Shown: positions 21,196-33,061 of the stretch, piece after piece
Layout of the letters: every line of letters starts with the position of its first letter
How positions within the stretch are numbered: position 1 is the first letter of the stretch
Assembly: GCA_038049695.1 (NCBI GenBank)
Contig: CP142455.1
Location: forward strand, 26,139,501-26,203,500
Source of the DNA: Cinnamomum chago
Lineage: Eukaryota > Streptophyta > Magnoliopsida > Laurales > Lauraceae
Direction of reading: 5' to 3'
DNA length: 64,000 nucleotides
The notes under the pieces: model-generated
What the model saw: the letters and a program-made list of their open reading frames with translations, nothing else
Databases searched by the model: none
Told to the model about the DNA's origin: nothing
Program-made: the position numbers and the translations under genes

Positions 21196-21489
21196 GGGCC
21201 TCTTTCTTTACTGGAATTTCAGGAATCCCTATTTGGGAAATTCCTGAATTCCTAGACATAGTGGAATTCCTGGATGGTCCTTTGGGCTTGAGCATCCAGG
21301 AATTCTACAAAAATGCAAAGGGAGTGGAATTCTTAGATTCCTGCATGCACCTTTCATGTGGCTGGAATCCAGAAATACTAGTGAAGAAATATGGAATTCG
21401 GAAATTTCGGGGGACAACATGTCATATATGTCTAGAAATTCTTGGACATGGTGAATTCCTAGCAGAAATTCCACTAAAGAAACATGGCC
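21196..21489. mobile_element. Tourist/PIF-Harbinger-like MITE rich in GGAATTCC words
   Basis: The left end, GGGCCTCTTTCTTTACTGG AATTTC, mirrors the right end, whose inverse is GGCCATGTTTCTTTAGTGG AATTTC. Flanks are TTA on the left and TAA on the right. The interior has many GAATTCC/GGAATTC words that could fold into a long hairpin. The GGCC-TTT ends are typical of Tourist-like MITEs. The superfamily is inferred. Confidence 0.6.
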
Positions 21490-22305
21490 TAAGAGTAAAG
21501 AGTTTTAACACATATAAACTTTAACATGAGGATCATTATTCTTCTGTCACTAAGGCCATGATTCCTCCTGCCAATGGAGATGTGGGCAAGTCTCAAAATT
21601 TCCAAAGCATTGCAGAAGCATGTAGTCACCAAGTCACAAGATGTATGTAAGGCATGGATACAACAAATCTACATATTAACCACTTGTATTTTTTGACATT
21701 TACATTTTGGCATTCAACTGAAACGATAAGTCACAGGACAATATCCATATGTGATGCTGCATTCTGTTCAATTAAGGAAATTTACATATAACAACCATAA
21801 TTTTTTTAAAAAAATTGTAAATTAAACCTGCTTTTTTTAATTTTACAGACCACCTCTGTCAATTTGAAAATCTCAATCACCAACCTCATCCAAATTCATA
21901 CTTTGAGGCTGGTATTTAACCTCTGATGAAACCCAATATATTAAATTATAAAAGGTGAAGTCTTCTTAGATCTAACATAATTTAGATCAAACTGAGAATA
22001 CTGAGTATGTTCAATTTTTACTCAGGTTTAATGTGCTTATCATATTATCATCCTGAATTTCATCCACATGAGGTCTGCTCCATTGGACTTTTCATCCTTT
22101 TGAAATGAGATGCAGTGGATTGCATCAATCAGATAAACTGAAATGGACTGGCACCCAAGGTGTTTGACCAAGATTTTCATATTAACAAAGGTGTCTACTT
22201 CTACTTGTAAAAATAAAAAAAGAAAGTTATACAGTTACATACTTGCACATCTCATTTTACAAGTCATATGAAATTCACTACAATTTGTATACTACAATTG
22301 TTTGT
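21490..22305. other. Intergenic, downstream of the DUF868 gene
   Basis: No gene was recognised. The part nearest 22305 should contain the DUF868 3' UTR. Confidence 0.5.
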
Positions 22306-23229
22306 TCATTCTACCTTCCAGGCATACAAAAATAGGCAAAAATCAGGCACCGGTGCACGACCCTCCGTCAAGCAATTCTGACTTGAACCATTGTTATTAT
22401 CATTATCATCATTTTCACCACCACGACCACCACCATCATCTCTATCATCATCTGAAATGCATTCCGAACGACCAGGCTTGAATAGAAATAGCCCATTGCT
22501 TGGCCCAGAACCATTGAAGAACCAATCATGCACATCCCAATACACTTGGACCGGAACCCGGTTCACAGTCACAGTCTCATGCCCTCTAAATTTCCACTGC
22601 AAGTTAGTCACATGAACTGACACAATACCATCTATACTAATCCACATCTCTGGCTCTTTACCCCCAGAGAATGAGCCCTCAACAACAATCTCACTCTCTT
22701 TTCTCCTCTCATCAAACCTGGCCCTAGTAGAGAAACATTTCCTACCATATGCATTCTCTTTCTTATATACTAACATGGGGTCTGTTAAGGAGGGTCTTGA
22801 TCTAGTCCTCTTGAAGGCCTCCTTCTTACAATCCCCTAACAACAACACCACCTCCTCATCGCAGACGAAGGCGACGTAGTAGTCGCCGGATGGTTCAGTC
22901 CCACTGGACAATTTAGCCGACCGGAAATCCCAGAAAATCTCGGTGTGATTTTCATCTACCTCGAACGATTTGAATCCTTTCTTGTTCCAAAAATGCCATG
23001 GTTTGAGATCAATCTTGCATGTGTGGTGCTGATTGCTGTTGGGGTTCTCCACTGTGATGTAGAGGGAGTGGTTCATGAGGTGTTTGCTCCAGACTATGGT
23101 CACATTGCGGCAGAAGCCGGCGATCTTGGTTTGGTAGATGCTTGTCACGGTGGATTGGCCTTGCTTGGCACCTGGGGGGTCTTCTATTTGTTTCTCTGTT
23201 GAGAGTTGGTTACCACGAGAATCCTGCAT
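22306..23229 (-). CDS. DUF868 family protein (single exon)
   Basis: A complete 307-residue frame without introns. Blocks in order are SIYQTKIAGFCRNVTIVWSK (about 30-50), CKIDLKPWHFWNKKGFKSFE (about 72-91), IFWDFRSAKL (about 99-108), YYVAFVCDEEVVLLLGD (about 117-133), KCFSTRARF, LQWKFRGHETVTVN, VQVYWDVHDWFF, and the end FCLFLYAWKVE. These are the conserved blocks of the plant DUF868 family (PF05910), usually about 280-340 residues. The first residues MQDS are also family-typical and support this start. Near the C-terminus is an acidic/Gly/Asn stretch (DDDRDDGGGRGGENDDNDNN) of low complexity. The family has no established biochemical role. No signal peptide or membrane segment is apparent. The gene looks intact and stands alone. 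Confidence 0.93.
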   Translation of the reverse strand: MQDSRGNQLSTEKQIEDPPGAKQGQSTVTSIYQTKIAGFCRNVTIVWSKHLMNHSLYITVENPNSNQHHTCKIDLKPWHFWNKKGFKSFEVDENHTEIFWDFRSAKLSSGTEPSGDYYVAFVCDEEVVLLLGDCKKEAFKRTRSRPSLTDPMLVYKKENAYGRKCFSTRARFDERRKESEIVVEGSFSGGKEPEMWISIDGIVSVHVTNLQWKFRGHETVTVNRVPVQVYWDVHDWFFNGSGPSNGLFLFKPGRSECISDDDRDDGGGRGGENDDNDNNNGSSQNCLTEGRAPVPDFCLFLYAWKVE

Positions 23230-25770
23230 TGATTTGAATTGTAGGGAAATTCTTGGGTTGGATTATGTCTGTAGACTAGGAATATTTGTAGAGGAATGGG
23301 ATCGTTTGATGATCATTCTGAATAAAGGTATCACTGCTCTCATTATCATCAACAACCTGATCCTTGGAATGCAATGTACTTGTGCTATCGAGAACATAAA
23401 ATGGAATAGTACTCAAAAGCATCAATTCTTATAATTCTATTCAACAATGATACCAACATTCACATGATCAATATCTGTTCTTCGAAGCAACTTGTACATT
23501 CTCTTTTCTTTTTCGAGTTTAGAAGACTACAAACTTGGACAATTGTGATTTGTTGTCATGAATAAAATGACTCTTGGGTCTTGATTGCTGTTCATCTGTC
23601 TTCAAAAATTCATATTCTAATCGCAAAAAGAAGATGGTGGTGGGAAAAATACATGTTACCTTGGCCCAAGGAATTTCAACAGATTCTGGTGTGAAGAGAC
23701 CTCTCAATGAATAGAATCCGAGACAAGCAGCATGTAAAAATTGCAGGAATTTGGAAATCACATTTGGGTTTTCTGAAAGACTAAAACTAGAAAGAGAGAT
23801 TTGTGAAGATTTCATGTTTTAAGGGTGGTTGGAGGTGATCTTTTTTTTTCTTTCCCTTAGCTATAGAGGGAATAAAAATGCTATGAAACTAGGCCACAAG
23901 ATACCCGGAAAGGAAGGGATAAACTACGTCCCTAGATTACAAACAACTAGAATGTAGGGGAGTTCATGGGTCAGGTTGGGTTGGGTCAGAATGGGTGGAA
24001 ACCCTGTTGGACCCTTGGCAATGTAGTTGTCAATCGAATTATTGAGCTGCGGATCCAGCCCAAAGTTTTTAAGTAAGGTCTAGGTCTAAATTATTAGCAA
24101 AATATCACTCTTTTTATACATTCATGTTCTTTTCTTGTTTTTTTTCGTATGATCGGCTGAGCTGGGCTTTTAAGTAAAACTAGGTTAATACTTGACCTGT
24201 TTAACTATAAAGACAGGAAACTAGACCCTGATTTATCCCATGGGTCTAAAAACACAGCCCACATCCAGCCAAATATGGGCCAGGCTTGGAACAAATTCAG
24301 GCTGGCCCATCCCATGAGCATCCCCAGTGGCTTCAAAGCTGGGTAGGGCGAACCCGTTGGGAGCCTGGACGGTTCACAGTCCAATGGTTGTCTATTTTAA
24401 TCCTGCCCAACTGTGACATTAAAAATAGAAGAAAGTTAACTCAAACTACATTTAAACAATTAGGGTGGACCAGTGATGGATCCAACTAGCTCAACTGCTT
24501 ATTTTTTTTACCCTTTTTTTTGTTGTCATTTTTAATAATTTTAACCACATTTTTTTTTACATGAACCCCGGAATTTATCTAAACGAACACTGGGCACCAC
24601 TCTAATTCACTGAAATTCCCAAAGCGCACTCAATAAGTTTTTTATTTGTTCGCAAATATATGCCAAAAATAATTATTTTCCTTTTTTTGAATATAGAGTA
24701 TTTGGGCAAATGATTAGTGGCTCATTCAAAATGAGCTTCCCTCTTTGACTAGTAATGTGCCCGAAAATCGCATTAATCAGGGTTTATCTTCATTGTCTGA
24801 TTGAATCAGGTTAAGTGGCACATGAGTAATGCTTGGCATGAGTTTGCTCCGGTAAATATGACTCCAGCAAATGTGATTTTTGGAGAGTGCATAGAAGCCA
24901 ATTTTGGAGCGCAACGTCTGGGTTATATGAAGATCCTGAGTCCCAAGTGCCCCACTCTTCAGTCAGCAAGTAGGGTACTCGTTGCACCGCAGGAAAATCC
25001 ATGCAAATCATGGCAAATGGTGTATCTTACAAATTGGCATCTTTACAGCAATACTACATTTATGTGCCAGTTATGAATTACAACAGTTTTCACATAGAAG
25101 ATTTAACTACAGAGTACCATTTTGGTATGTTTGGTAAACTCTCATTTCAATTAATAAAATTGCAAGATGAAAGTATAAACACCAAAATATTAGGATTAAG
25201 CCGGGCAGCCGCAAGAAAATTGTATCACAAACTGTTTAAATCTTACATGTGGATTCCTTGAATCAAAGAAACAAAATGAAAGAAACACATCAGTGTCATC
25301 TGCCAAAGCATTGCAGTATAGGGGATGTAGGAGTTGAAGAAAGGGACTTTAGTCCAGCCAAACCTCCCTTGAAGTATGAAAAGAGATAAGTAGGAAGTGC
25401 CAGAACCTTAACAACAGAAAGATAATATTCAAGTTGTCCAATTGTATTAAAGCTTATTGCATCCTTGGCAATGTGCATGCTTCCTTGATGTTGTAGTAAA
25501 GAAAATATTTCACTGATATTCAGTAAGCCTATTGTTAACAGAATTTGCAAATGTCTATAAATCAGGTAAAAAAAAAAACTTTACCCCTAGTGCCACAGAG
25601 AAAGACACAGCCTGATATCTTATAGACTGCTACCTAGCAACCATAGTTAAACGGAAACAACAGAGCTGCAAAAAACGACTGAAAGCAGCAAAGAAAACTG
25701 AACAGAAAAAACGGGGAAGGAGGCACAACATGATTAATCAATAAATACAGCACTTGTAATATGAGTAATG
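23230..25770. other. Intergenic, DUF868 upstream region and unassigned DNA
   Basis: The DUF868 promoter and 5' UTR should lie in the first few hundred bases. No TATA position can be argued with confidence. Frames such as 24801-25076 match nothing recognised. Confidence 0.45.
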
Positions 25771-25897
25771 CTACTTGGACAAACTTTTTGGCCAGAATTT
25801 TGGCCAACCCATATGGTTTCCATTGAATATCATAGTGATATTCAATGGAAACCATATGGGTTGGCCAAAATTCTGGCCAAAAAGTTTGTCCAAGTAG
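25771..25897. repeat. Perfect 127-bp palindrome
   Basis: The 62-base arms (25771-25832 and 25836-25897) are exactly inverse, with a 3-base loop TAG. The arms begin CTACTTGGACAAACTTTTTG. A TA dinucleotide lies one base inside each end, so it may be a mariner/Stowaway-type MITE with TA target sites and CTTGGACAAAC ends. Transcribed, it would form a perfect hairpin able to yield small RNAs. No reading frame is involved. Confidence 0.95.
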
Positions 25898-26325
25898 ACT
25901 TTTTGCTTGTAATATAGAGAATAGCACAGAGAGGATGTAACTGTGAAAGAACCATGGATACATATATGGTGCCCACCATACTAGCAAGAATTCCCAATGT
26001 GAATGGAAGTATTTGCACACCCAATGCAAAGAACAACGATCTATTAAAAAAAATAAAATCCAAAGACATGCAAGCTGAATCAATGTACAACTTTTTTCTA
26101 TTGCTTGGTGAAAGAATCATGTGGATGTAATCAATAATTTATATGATTACAATAACAAAGAGACATGCATCTTGGGGGGGCGGGGGGGGGGGCGAATGTT
26201 GATCACAGTGGAAATGTAAACACAATCTCTAAATTCTCGACAAGGGCCAGGGTTGGCTTGGCAGTTGAAATACAATAATTCAGGTTCAGATTGAGTTGGT
26301 GGGCTGAGTATGGACCCAACCCAAA
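25898..26325. other. Intergenic between the palindrome and the solo LTR
   Basis: No gene was recognised. A G-rich run lies at 26174-26193. Confidence 0.5.
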
Positions 26326-26614
26326 TGTCACGCCTCGAGCCCAAGGATACATGATTCCCGAGGCACGACAAGCGTCCACATGGGGTTTCGAGTGAAACTC
26401 GTAGTACATTTAACTCCATTAACGGTTTCTCACAGTATATCACGTTTGAGGTACTAAAGCCATCACAAAAAGGGGTAAACTTGAACCTGTGTTACAAAAC
26501 CTGTACATTTTTCAAACTTGATACCCATCATCATTCATCAACGATAGCAATATTTCAATAAAGCTAAGAGCATAAATCAGTCCATAGAGTGAATATTAGG
26601 CTCAGGATAAAGGG

Positions 26615-26646
<32 letters not shown>

Positions 26647-29421
26647 TGGCAGAAGTATTAAAGTTAAGTTTACATCCCAAAGTAAATCAAGTCTAAACAA
26701 CTAAACACAACACATCATGGCCATCCAAGCCATAAGTCAAGGGTAGGTGAAGTCCCCAAGAAAACTCAGCACATCATCGATGTCTAAAAGACATTGTCTG
26801 GAGTCCACTCAACTAACTGGCAAGAAGTTTCCTCCTCCTCGATCTCCGGGGCAATGGCGTTGAGGTTTTCACTTGTAACACCAAGTGTAGCACCATTAGA
26901 TAGAAGCTAAGCAAGATAAACAAATATAAACATAGCATGTAAATCAAATGAGTAGCAAAGATGTGATAGATCATATGAACAATAAATGTATACTAGGCAT
27001 GAGTAGCACATGAAAAAGCATGAACAAGGGAACCATATATGAAGTGTATATATCATAACTTAGGTGGTTGCCACATTCACATAAGCTATAATCTCCCAAA
27101 TAAACATCAAGCATGAATTAAGTGGGAGCATAAGCATGACATGACATACCATGAGGTAAACTCCATCGTGGACCTGGGGTGCTGGTCAACCCCCACAAAC
27201 CCAAATTGTAGCTGGTCCATAAATTTCCTAAATCTTCACTCAGCCGAGTCCGACTGAGATAGAATCGAAGCTATGTGGTGCTGACTCAAGGAATAGAGTG
27301 TACATGTGGAATACATTGTGCGTATACATAGCATGGCATAAACATGTGTACATGCTTAGACATGAGCATGACAAAGCATAACGGTATATACGAGTGCATG
27401 GCGCAAAACGAGGCATCAAAAGTGGCATAAACAAAGTGCGTGAACTAAACAAAATAAACGTGAGGCATGTACATATCATGCAAGAATACTGGATATGTAA
27501 TACAAATGCATGCATAATGATCATAAGGTGAGTCAAGGATGCATAACAAGCCAATCCTAAGGTTTGGGAGTGCTCATTGGCTTCACTGTCAAACAATGTG
27601 TAGCTTTAAGGCCTCCGACACCATCAGCTACATAAACCATGGTGCTACACTAATTTAGGGACATCAGAAGCATTAGAACACCACCTTTGGTGCGGAATAC
27701 AAGAATACCGGAAAACGGGTTTCCTTGTGGGTGTATGGTAGCTCAAGCATCACCCACATGAGTTACAAGTCCATTGGGCATGATTTAAGGTCCAAGGGAT
27801 CCATTGCTAATATCCAAGTCTAGATATAAAACCACCTAAGAAACCTAGGGATTTCGGTGACCTCATGGCTAGCCTGCGGTTAGCCCCCAACTGATCACAG
27901 AACAAGGCCGGGAAATGTCAGATTTTGACTCTGGAATAGCGGAGGTTTGGTCGGGTCGCATTTAAACCAAAATGCAATTTTCCTGCAGAATGATGCATCC
28001 AAAAACAGCAACCGCAGAATCTTAGTGGGCTTGCGGTTAGCTTACGGTTAGCCATAAGCCATTTACGGCTAGCTGTAAAGCTATTTTCTGTCAGAAATGG
28101 GTTCCAGGAATAGGAACCATGAACATAGCAGTTAGCACCGTGGAACAAGGCTGGGAAATGTCAGATTCTGGCTCCGGAACAGTGGAGGTTTGGTCGGGTC
28201 CCGGTTAACTGAAAATGCAATTTTCCTGCAGAATGCTGCATCCAAAAACAGCAACCACAGAATTTTAGTGGGCTTGCGGTTAGCTTATGGTTAGGTGTAA
28301 GCCATTTACGGCTAGCCGTAAGGCCATTTTCTGTCAGAAATGGGTTCCAGAAACAGGAACCGCAAATATAGCAGTTAGCCCGTGGTTAACCGCCAAGCTA
28401 CAAAAAATGCACAAACTGAGCCTGAAATGGCTCTGTTCAGGTGGGTTCTCAAATCCCCTACACCCAAGCCTTTCCAAAGGCAATCTCCTACACAAACTGA
28501 GCCTACATGCTCCCCAAGCAAACATATCCACATTCCATCGATTAATTAAAACCACATTGAGCTAAACAAAAGAGGGGGAAATCTAAGCATGCATAATAAG
28601 AAATGATCAAAGGAACATAACAGAGTGTTTATACACGTTTTACTTGCCTTTGATGGTGCTTGAGCTCAATTCCTACAGAAATTACCGCTCTTCCCACAAA
28701 CCAAGTTCTAACTCAAAATCCCCAAAAATGCAAAGCTAGAAGAAGGATCCTACAATCAAATTGATGAAATGAGTTGGAAAGAGGATGTATGCAACCTAAA
28801 TAGCCTCTAATCACTGATTCAAAAGCAAGATGTAAGAATAGAGTAACAAAAGTTTACCAATTGAGAAATTTGAGAGAGAGGGAAGATGAAGGAGAGCTTG
28901 AAGGAGGTTGAGATTGTTGGGGAAGATGAAAGGGATGAGCTTGAGGCTGAATCCCACACATGTAAGTCTCCAATGGCTGGCTTGAAGCAAGGAGGGAGAG
29001 GAAGGAATTGAAAGAAGGAGAGCTTCAGCTCATGCAAATGGAGAAATAAGGATCGACTGGTATTGGAGATAGTTTAAATGAAGTTTTCCAAATTTTTTGC
29101 ATGCCAGTCCAGTTAGTTTTGGTTTATATCAAATTGGGGGTTTTTGGCTGAAAATGGGTAGAGTTAAAAGCTCAGTTGGGCCGGGTCAAAATTAAAAAAT
29201 GGCTCAAAATGAAATGCTCTACCTAATGCACCCAAAATCCACCAAAAACTGAAAAACGCGAGCCCAAAATCAAGAAGAAGTCATAGAACTACCTAGGCAT
29301 GAGTCAAAATCCCACTAATCTACCTAACCAAGCACATCACATCAACACACAAACAAGTATTAGGCACCTAATTAAGATTAATTAGGCACTAAACACACTT
29401 AGGGAGGGTCGGGGTGTTACA
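26326..29421 (-). mobile_element. Probable solo LTR of a chromovirus-like Ty3/gypsy element (3.1 kb)
   Basis: On the - strand the block starts TGTAACACCCCGACC and ends GGCGTGACA. These resemble the termini of the gypsy LTR at 36439-38540 (TGTAATATCC and CGTGACA). It is flanked by CCAAA and ACAAA, a 5-bp duplication with one mismatch. There is no PBS, PPT or coding sequence, so it is read as a solo LTR left by recombination. The interior includes a GA microsatellite (26613-26642) and a 243-bp tandem repeat (27902-28387). Confidence 0.6.
27902..28387. repeat. 243-bp tandem repeat, two units
   Basis: The units start at 27902 and 28145, each beginning ACAAGGCYGGGAAATGTCAG. They share GCAATTTTCCTGCAGAATG, GGGCTTGCGGTTAGCTTA and TTTCTGTCAGAAATGGGTTC. 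They lie inside the probable solo LTR. Confidence 0.9.
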
Positions 29422-29668
29422 ACAAACCCTTCCCATTTATTATCATGTTGGAAATGTTAACCCCAAACGCAGACTTACTGAATAAGGTTTATGTTGGGTC
29501 AGAGATTGCCACTCCCATATGCTTCTTAAAGACACGTCAAGAATAGGTTACTTATGATACATGGTCCCTAAGATGACAACAAGCCCACACTCCTTGCTCC
29601 AAAACTAGGAGGCTAACACTTACCACATGTTTTGACACATTCTTCATCAATCCAGCTTTCAGCAGAGT

Positions 29669-30210
29669 ATGACCAATCCGTGTTCCTTCGGTGAACCTCT
29701 ACTGGGATCATGGTTTCACTTTTTCTACATTGATAACATGATTATCACTGGGACTAGCACTGCCAGCATTCATCAACTCCAAGATTCTCCCCATGCGTCT
29801 TTTCATATGGACCTTGAAACACTTACATATTTTCAGGGCCTCAAAATTCATACCTCAGAGAAAGGTATTTTTTTAAATCAACGTAAGTACACCAACGGTC
29901 TAAGTATGTTGGCCCACCTGCAAGATTTCACTCCTATTGATACTCCCCTAAAGATCAATGACAAGAGTCGAGAAGATGATTGTGAAATTCTTTCCAATCC
30001 CTCACTAATGCGGATGGAAGTAGTAAAAATAGATCTGAAATAAGTATTAACCTATTCGAGGATTTGGCTCAGGATTGATTATAATGGAAAAATAGAATTC
30101 ATGTAGCCGACCCCAACATAGATGGGACAGGCTTTGGAAATCATGTCTGCTTGGCCATTGCCCAACCTAACATCTCCTATGCTATAAATCAAGTAAGTCA
30201 AATTCTGAAA
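29669..30210 (+). pseudogene. Ty1/copia reverse transcriptase fragment
   Basis: The frame from 29700 reads FFYIDNMIITGTSTASIHQL, LTYFQGLKIHTSEKGIFLNQ and RKYTNGL with IDTPLKIN. This matches the copia RT around YVDDMIITG, but the second catalytic Asp of the YVDD box is Asn. After a SINE-like insertion (30062-30146) the fragment resumes with NISYAINQVSQ. It is inactive and truncated on both sides. Confidence 0.8.
30062..30146 (-). repeat. SINE-like dispersed repeat, copy 4
   Basis: GGCTCAGGATTGATTATAAT, GTAGCCGACCCCAACATAG and GGGACAGGCTTTGG give the fullest view of the family. It lies inside the copia RT fragment. Confidence 0.65.
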
Positions 30211-30450
30211 AAGTGTTGGCATCTACACTTCGCAAACAAAGGGAAATAAAAAAAAATTAAAGGGAAAAATGTCACTTTGGTAGAAATGATATTTAAATGG
30301 TTGGGAACTGATAAAAAGTAGGATGTTGCCCACAGATAATTGACTAATGCTGGAAACGCATCATTTACCATGAAACCAAGCCAGAGATGAAAAACTAAAA
30401 TCATAAAGCACCAAACAAAAAACCAAGCAAAACAACCAAAAGGTAGGAAG

Positions 30451-30732
30451 ACTTGTTAAACCACTGACAAGAAGAACTGCAATCAAGCTAAGCATTGGAA
30501 GGAGAGCATATAAAACAAGTTTAAAGATCAAAGCCACAATAACTGTACCTCATTAGGATTCCATTTTTTTTTTATTTTTTTATTTTTTTATTTTTTTGTA
30601 ATGGTCATTAAGATTTCAAATATCCATCAAGAATCTCAAAAAACAGCCAGCATTTCATCTTTTTAGAATTAATTCCAGAACCTGAATGTTTGCATCATCA
30701 ACATTTAAGCATTATCCATCTATCTAGGGGTG
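30451..30732. repeat. Dispersed duplication, copy A
   Basis: Shares long stretches with 34770-34999 in direct orientation, including GCATATAAAACAAGTT, AAGATCAAAGCCACAA and CATCATCAACATTTAAGC. Copy A contains an extra T-rich run (30565-30600). Confidence 0.85.
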
Positions 30733-31008
30733 TCTTTGTGAGTTCTATATCTCCAAGCCCTAAATATAACAAGTATCATCTAAGTCAAATAAAAGAAAAT
30801 TTAATAATAAAATAAATTGTGATAAACCAACATAAGATGCATGTTTGAAACAATAACACATTCCAACAACTATCAAAACAATCAGGCTTGCCAACCATAA
30901 TACCGACAAATGAAATAAAACTGCGAGTGGTGAACAAAGGGAGAAATGATATAAATAAAAGTTAGAAAACATCATTGGTCCGATCGTAGTTGGACATAAA
31001 CACATGAG

Positions 31009-31205
31009 ACTCTTACTAGAGTTGCTGGCCTATTAGCATCCCATTCAGTTTTAAAACGAACAAAACCAAATCCTCTACCTTTCCCTGTGATCTTGTCTTT
31101 TGACAAAAAAAAAAAAACCAACATCAAACACTGGACCTGCCTCCTTGAACACATCAAATAGATCCTAGGCTGTTGTTACCAAAGAGAGATTCGAAATGAA
31201 CTGAG
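31009..31205 (-). pseudogene. RRM domain fragment, possibly LINE ORF1-derived
   Basis: On the - strand one frame gives DKITGKGRGFGFVRFKTEWD, the RNP1 part of an RNA recognition motif. An upstream frame gives a ...LSLVTTA-DLFDVFKEAGPVFDV... start. The two are out of phase around a poly-A run at 31108-31118. The local motif ...DAFETVG... upstream is common in plant retroelement ORF1 proteins. There are no splice sites or full domain, so it is dead. Confidence 0.6.
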
Positions 31206-32798
31206 ACCAACAGTCTCGAATGCATCCCAGCTTCGCCATCTCTCAGCTTCCCTGTTCAAATCAAACTCTGGAATCTCACCAGGTCTTCAGCCTTCAGTTT
31301 TGCATAGATGAGTTGCCAAATTAGATACTGCAATGATTGCAATCTTCTCATGCTTTGGGCTGTCAAAGAATGTTATGTGCAGGCAGGAGATAAGGTTGTT
31401 TGGGATTTTTGACAAGGAAAGTGTGGCATCATTCTGAGGAGCATTCTTGTCTAGTATACTCTTAGTAACACTTAACATTTTTCTATGCTGGTAAAGGTAG
31501 ATGTCTACATTTGGAAACCGTGTACATCATGAAATCTTCTCTATTAAATCCTTTTGTAAGGCATTAAATTTATCCTTGGCTGTTCATATTCCTAAGTTAG
31601 TTTAGCTCCTCCTAGAGAGGAAGTGTTTTGTTGGTTGGTGGTCGTAAGGAAAGTGTTTAGGATGGATAGTTTAGCAGGCAGGGGAATCATTTCTTTTCTA
31701 AATCTTAGACATGTGCTCTTTATGTGTCTAGCAAAAATTAAATCATCATCATCATCATCAAATTCGCGTCCCAACCATGTTGAAGTCAAGCCACATAAAC
31801 TATTTTTTTCATTCCAGGTACAAGTTACACCACCCAAGTAATTATAACCCAATATCTGTAAACATGCTTATCAAATGAGACTACAAGAAATAACAAGATG
31901 TTTATTGAATAGAGGTATCAAATTCATAGTTACCTAATTTGCAATTTGTTGGATTCGTGTTTGAGTTCGTAGTTCGCAATTCGACACCTGCATTAATTTG
32001 AAAATTCGACGGGGGTAGATTCACTTAAGTCGCCTTTTGCTTTGTTTGATTCATAATTTGGAATCGACGAGTTCGATATAATAATTTGAATACACATGCA
32101 TAAATGGGTAAAATTATAAATTAAGCATTTAATCAATCTAATAGAAACTCAGATTTGAATGAAATGACCCACCATCAAGTAATTTGGGAACACTAGTTTT
32201 TATATATGTTCGGATTTTATAAATGGGCCCTGATTACGGGTGGATAGAGATTACCATATCTATTCTAAAATTTAATTACGTAAAAGATATGATATTTGGC
32301 TTCAACAAGAATTCTAGAGATTCACACAATTGTACGAAGGTGAGGGAGTGAAAGAAATTGAAAAATGAAAGAGAGGAAGATTGAGAGCAATAAGACTCCA
32401 TCAAAACTCATGCGGCTCTAAATTGATTGAAGCCCGTCTATTGAAATCTAAATGGGCCAATATATTTTCCACTAACAAGTATCCTTAAAATATGGTTTCA
32501 TCATTAGATTGACCGGTATAAGCCACATATAGGGTGGCCTACACAATGAGTCATATTTATGATGAATCGGAATCTAGCCATTTCTCATGAATCTGAATGC
32601 AGACCACACGGACATGACTTTTAAAAAAAAATGTAGAGGGAAGGGGTGCTGGCGTGCCGTGCTCTACTCTTGCAATAAATTTGTGAAGGGAACACACTTG
32701 ACAGGAGAGATGCTCGTCTTCCTATTTTCCTAAAGAGCATTTATTGTTTTTCTTTGCTTCCTTTCCTTCGTCTTCTTCTCCAGAACATTTCCTTCTTC
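31206..32798. other. Intergenic AT-rich region
   Basis: Apart from SINE-like copy 5 (31740-31815), nothing was recognised. Stretches such as 31900-32100 look like degraded retroelement sequence. Confidence 0.45.
31740..31815 (+). repeat. SINE-like dispersed repeat, copy 5
   Basis: (ATC)n, then CGTCCCAACCATGTTGAAGTC and a CCACATAAACTA continuation. It is more divergent than the others. Confidence 0.5.
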
Positions 32799-32945
32799 TT
32801 ACAAATTTATTCCAACCATCAACGAATTCCTGGAATTTTAGGTGGGATGGGGGTCGTAATTCTTTCTACTTTTCAAGGTATAATGACAGATTGAGAAGCT
32901 CGACTAGAAAGAATTGGGAGAGAAATTTTTTATTATATCGGGTGA
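32799..32945 (+). pseudogene. rps8: Plastid rps8, 3' fragment (nuclear copy)
   Basis: Reads [20 protein letters not shown] then [11 protein letters not shown], a TGA, and EARLERIGREIFYYIG before its own stop. This is the C-terminal half of plastid ribosomal protein S8. The in-frame TGA (32892-32894) stands where the protein has Arg, consistent with CGA to TGA deamination. It is followed 116 bp on by infA, as in the plastid genome. Confidence 0.85.
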
Positions 32946-33061
32946 TCCTTCTGGTATCTGAATTTGATCCATAACTTGCTATTTGGGAAAAGGAGAGGAA
33001 AGACGAATTGTCTACTATTACTCCTCCTCCATTAGTTGATACTTCAAGGGGGTTACCCAGA

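Noticed and set aside
24801..25076. Possible small gene
   Set aside because: 91 codons without any recognised motif, splice structure or repeat link. Not distinguishable from chance.
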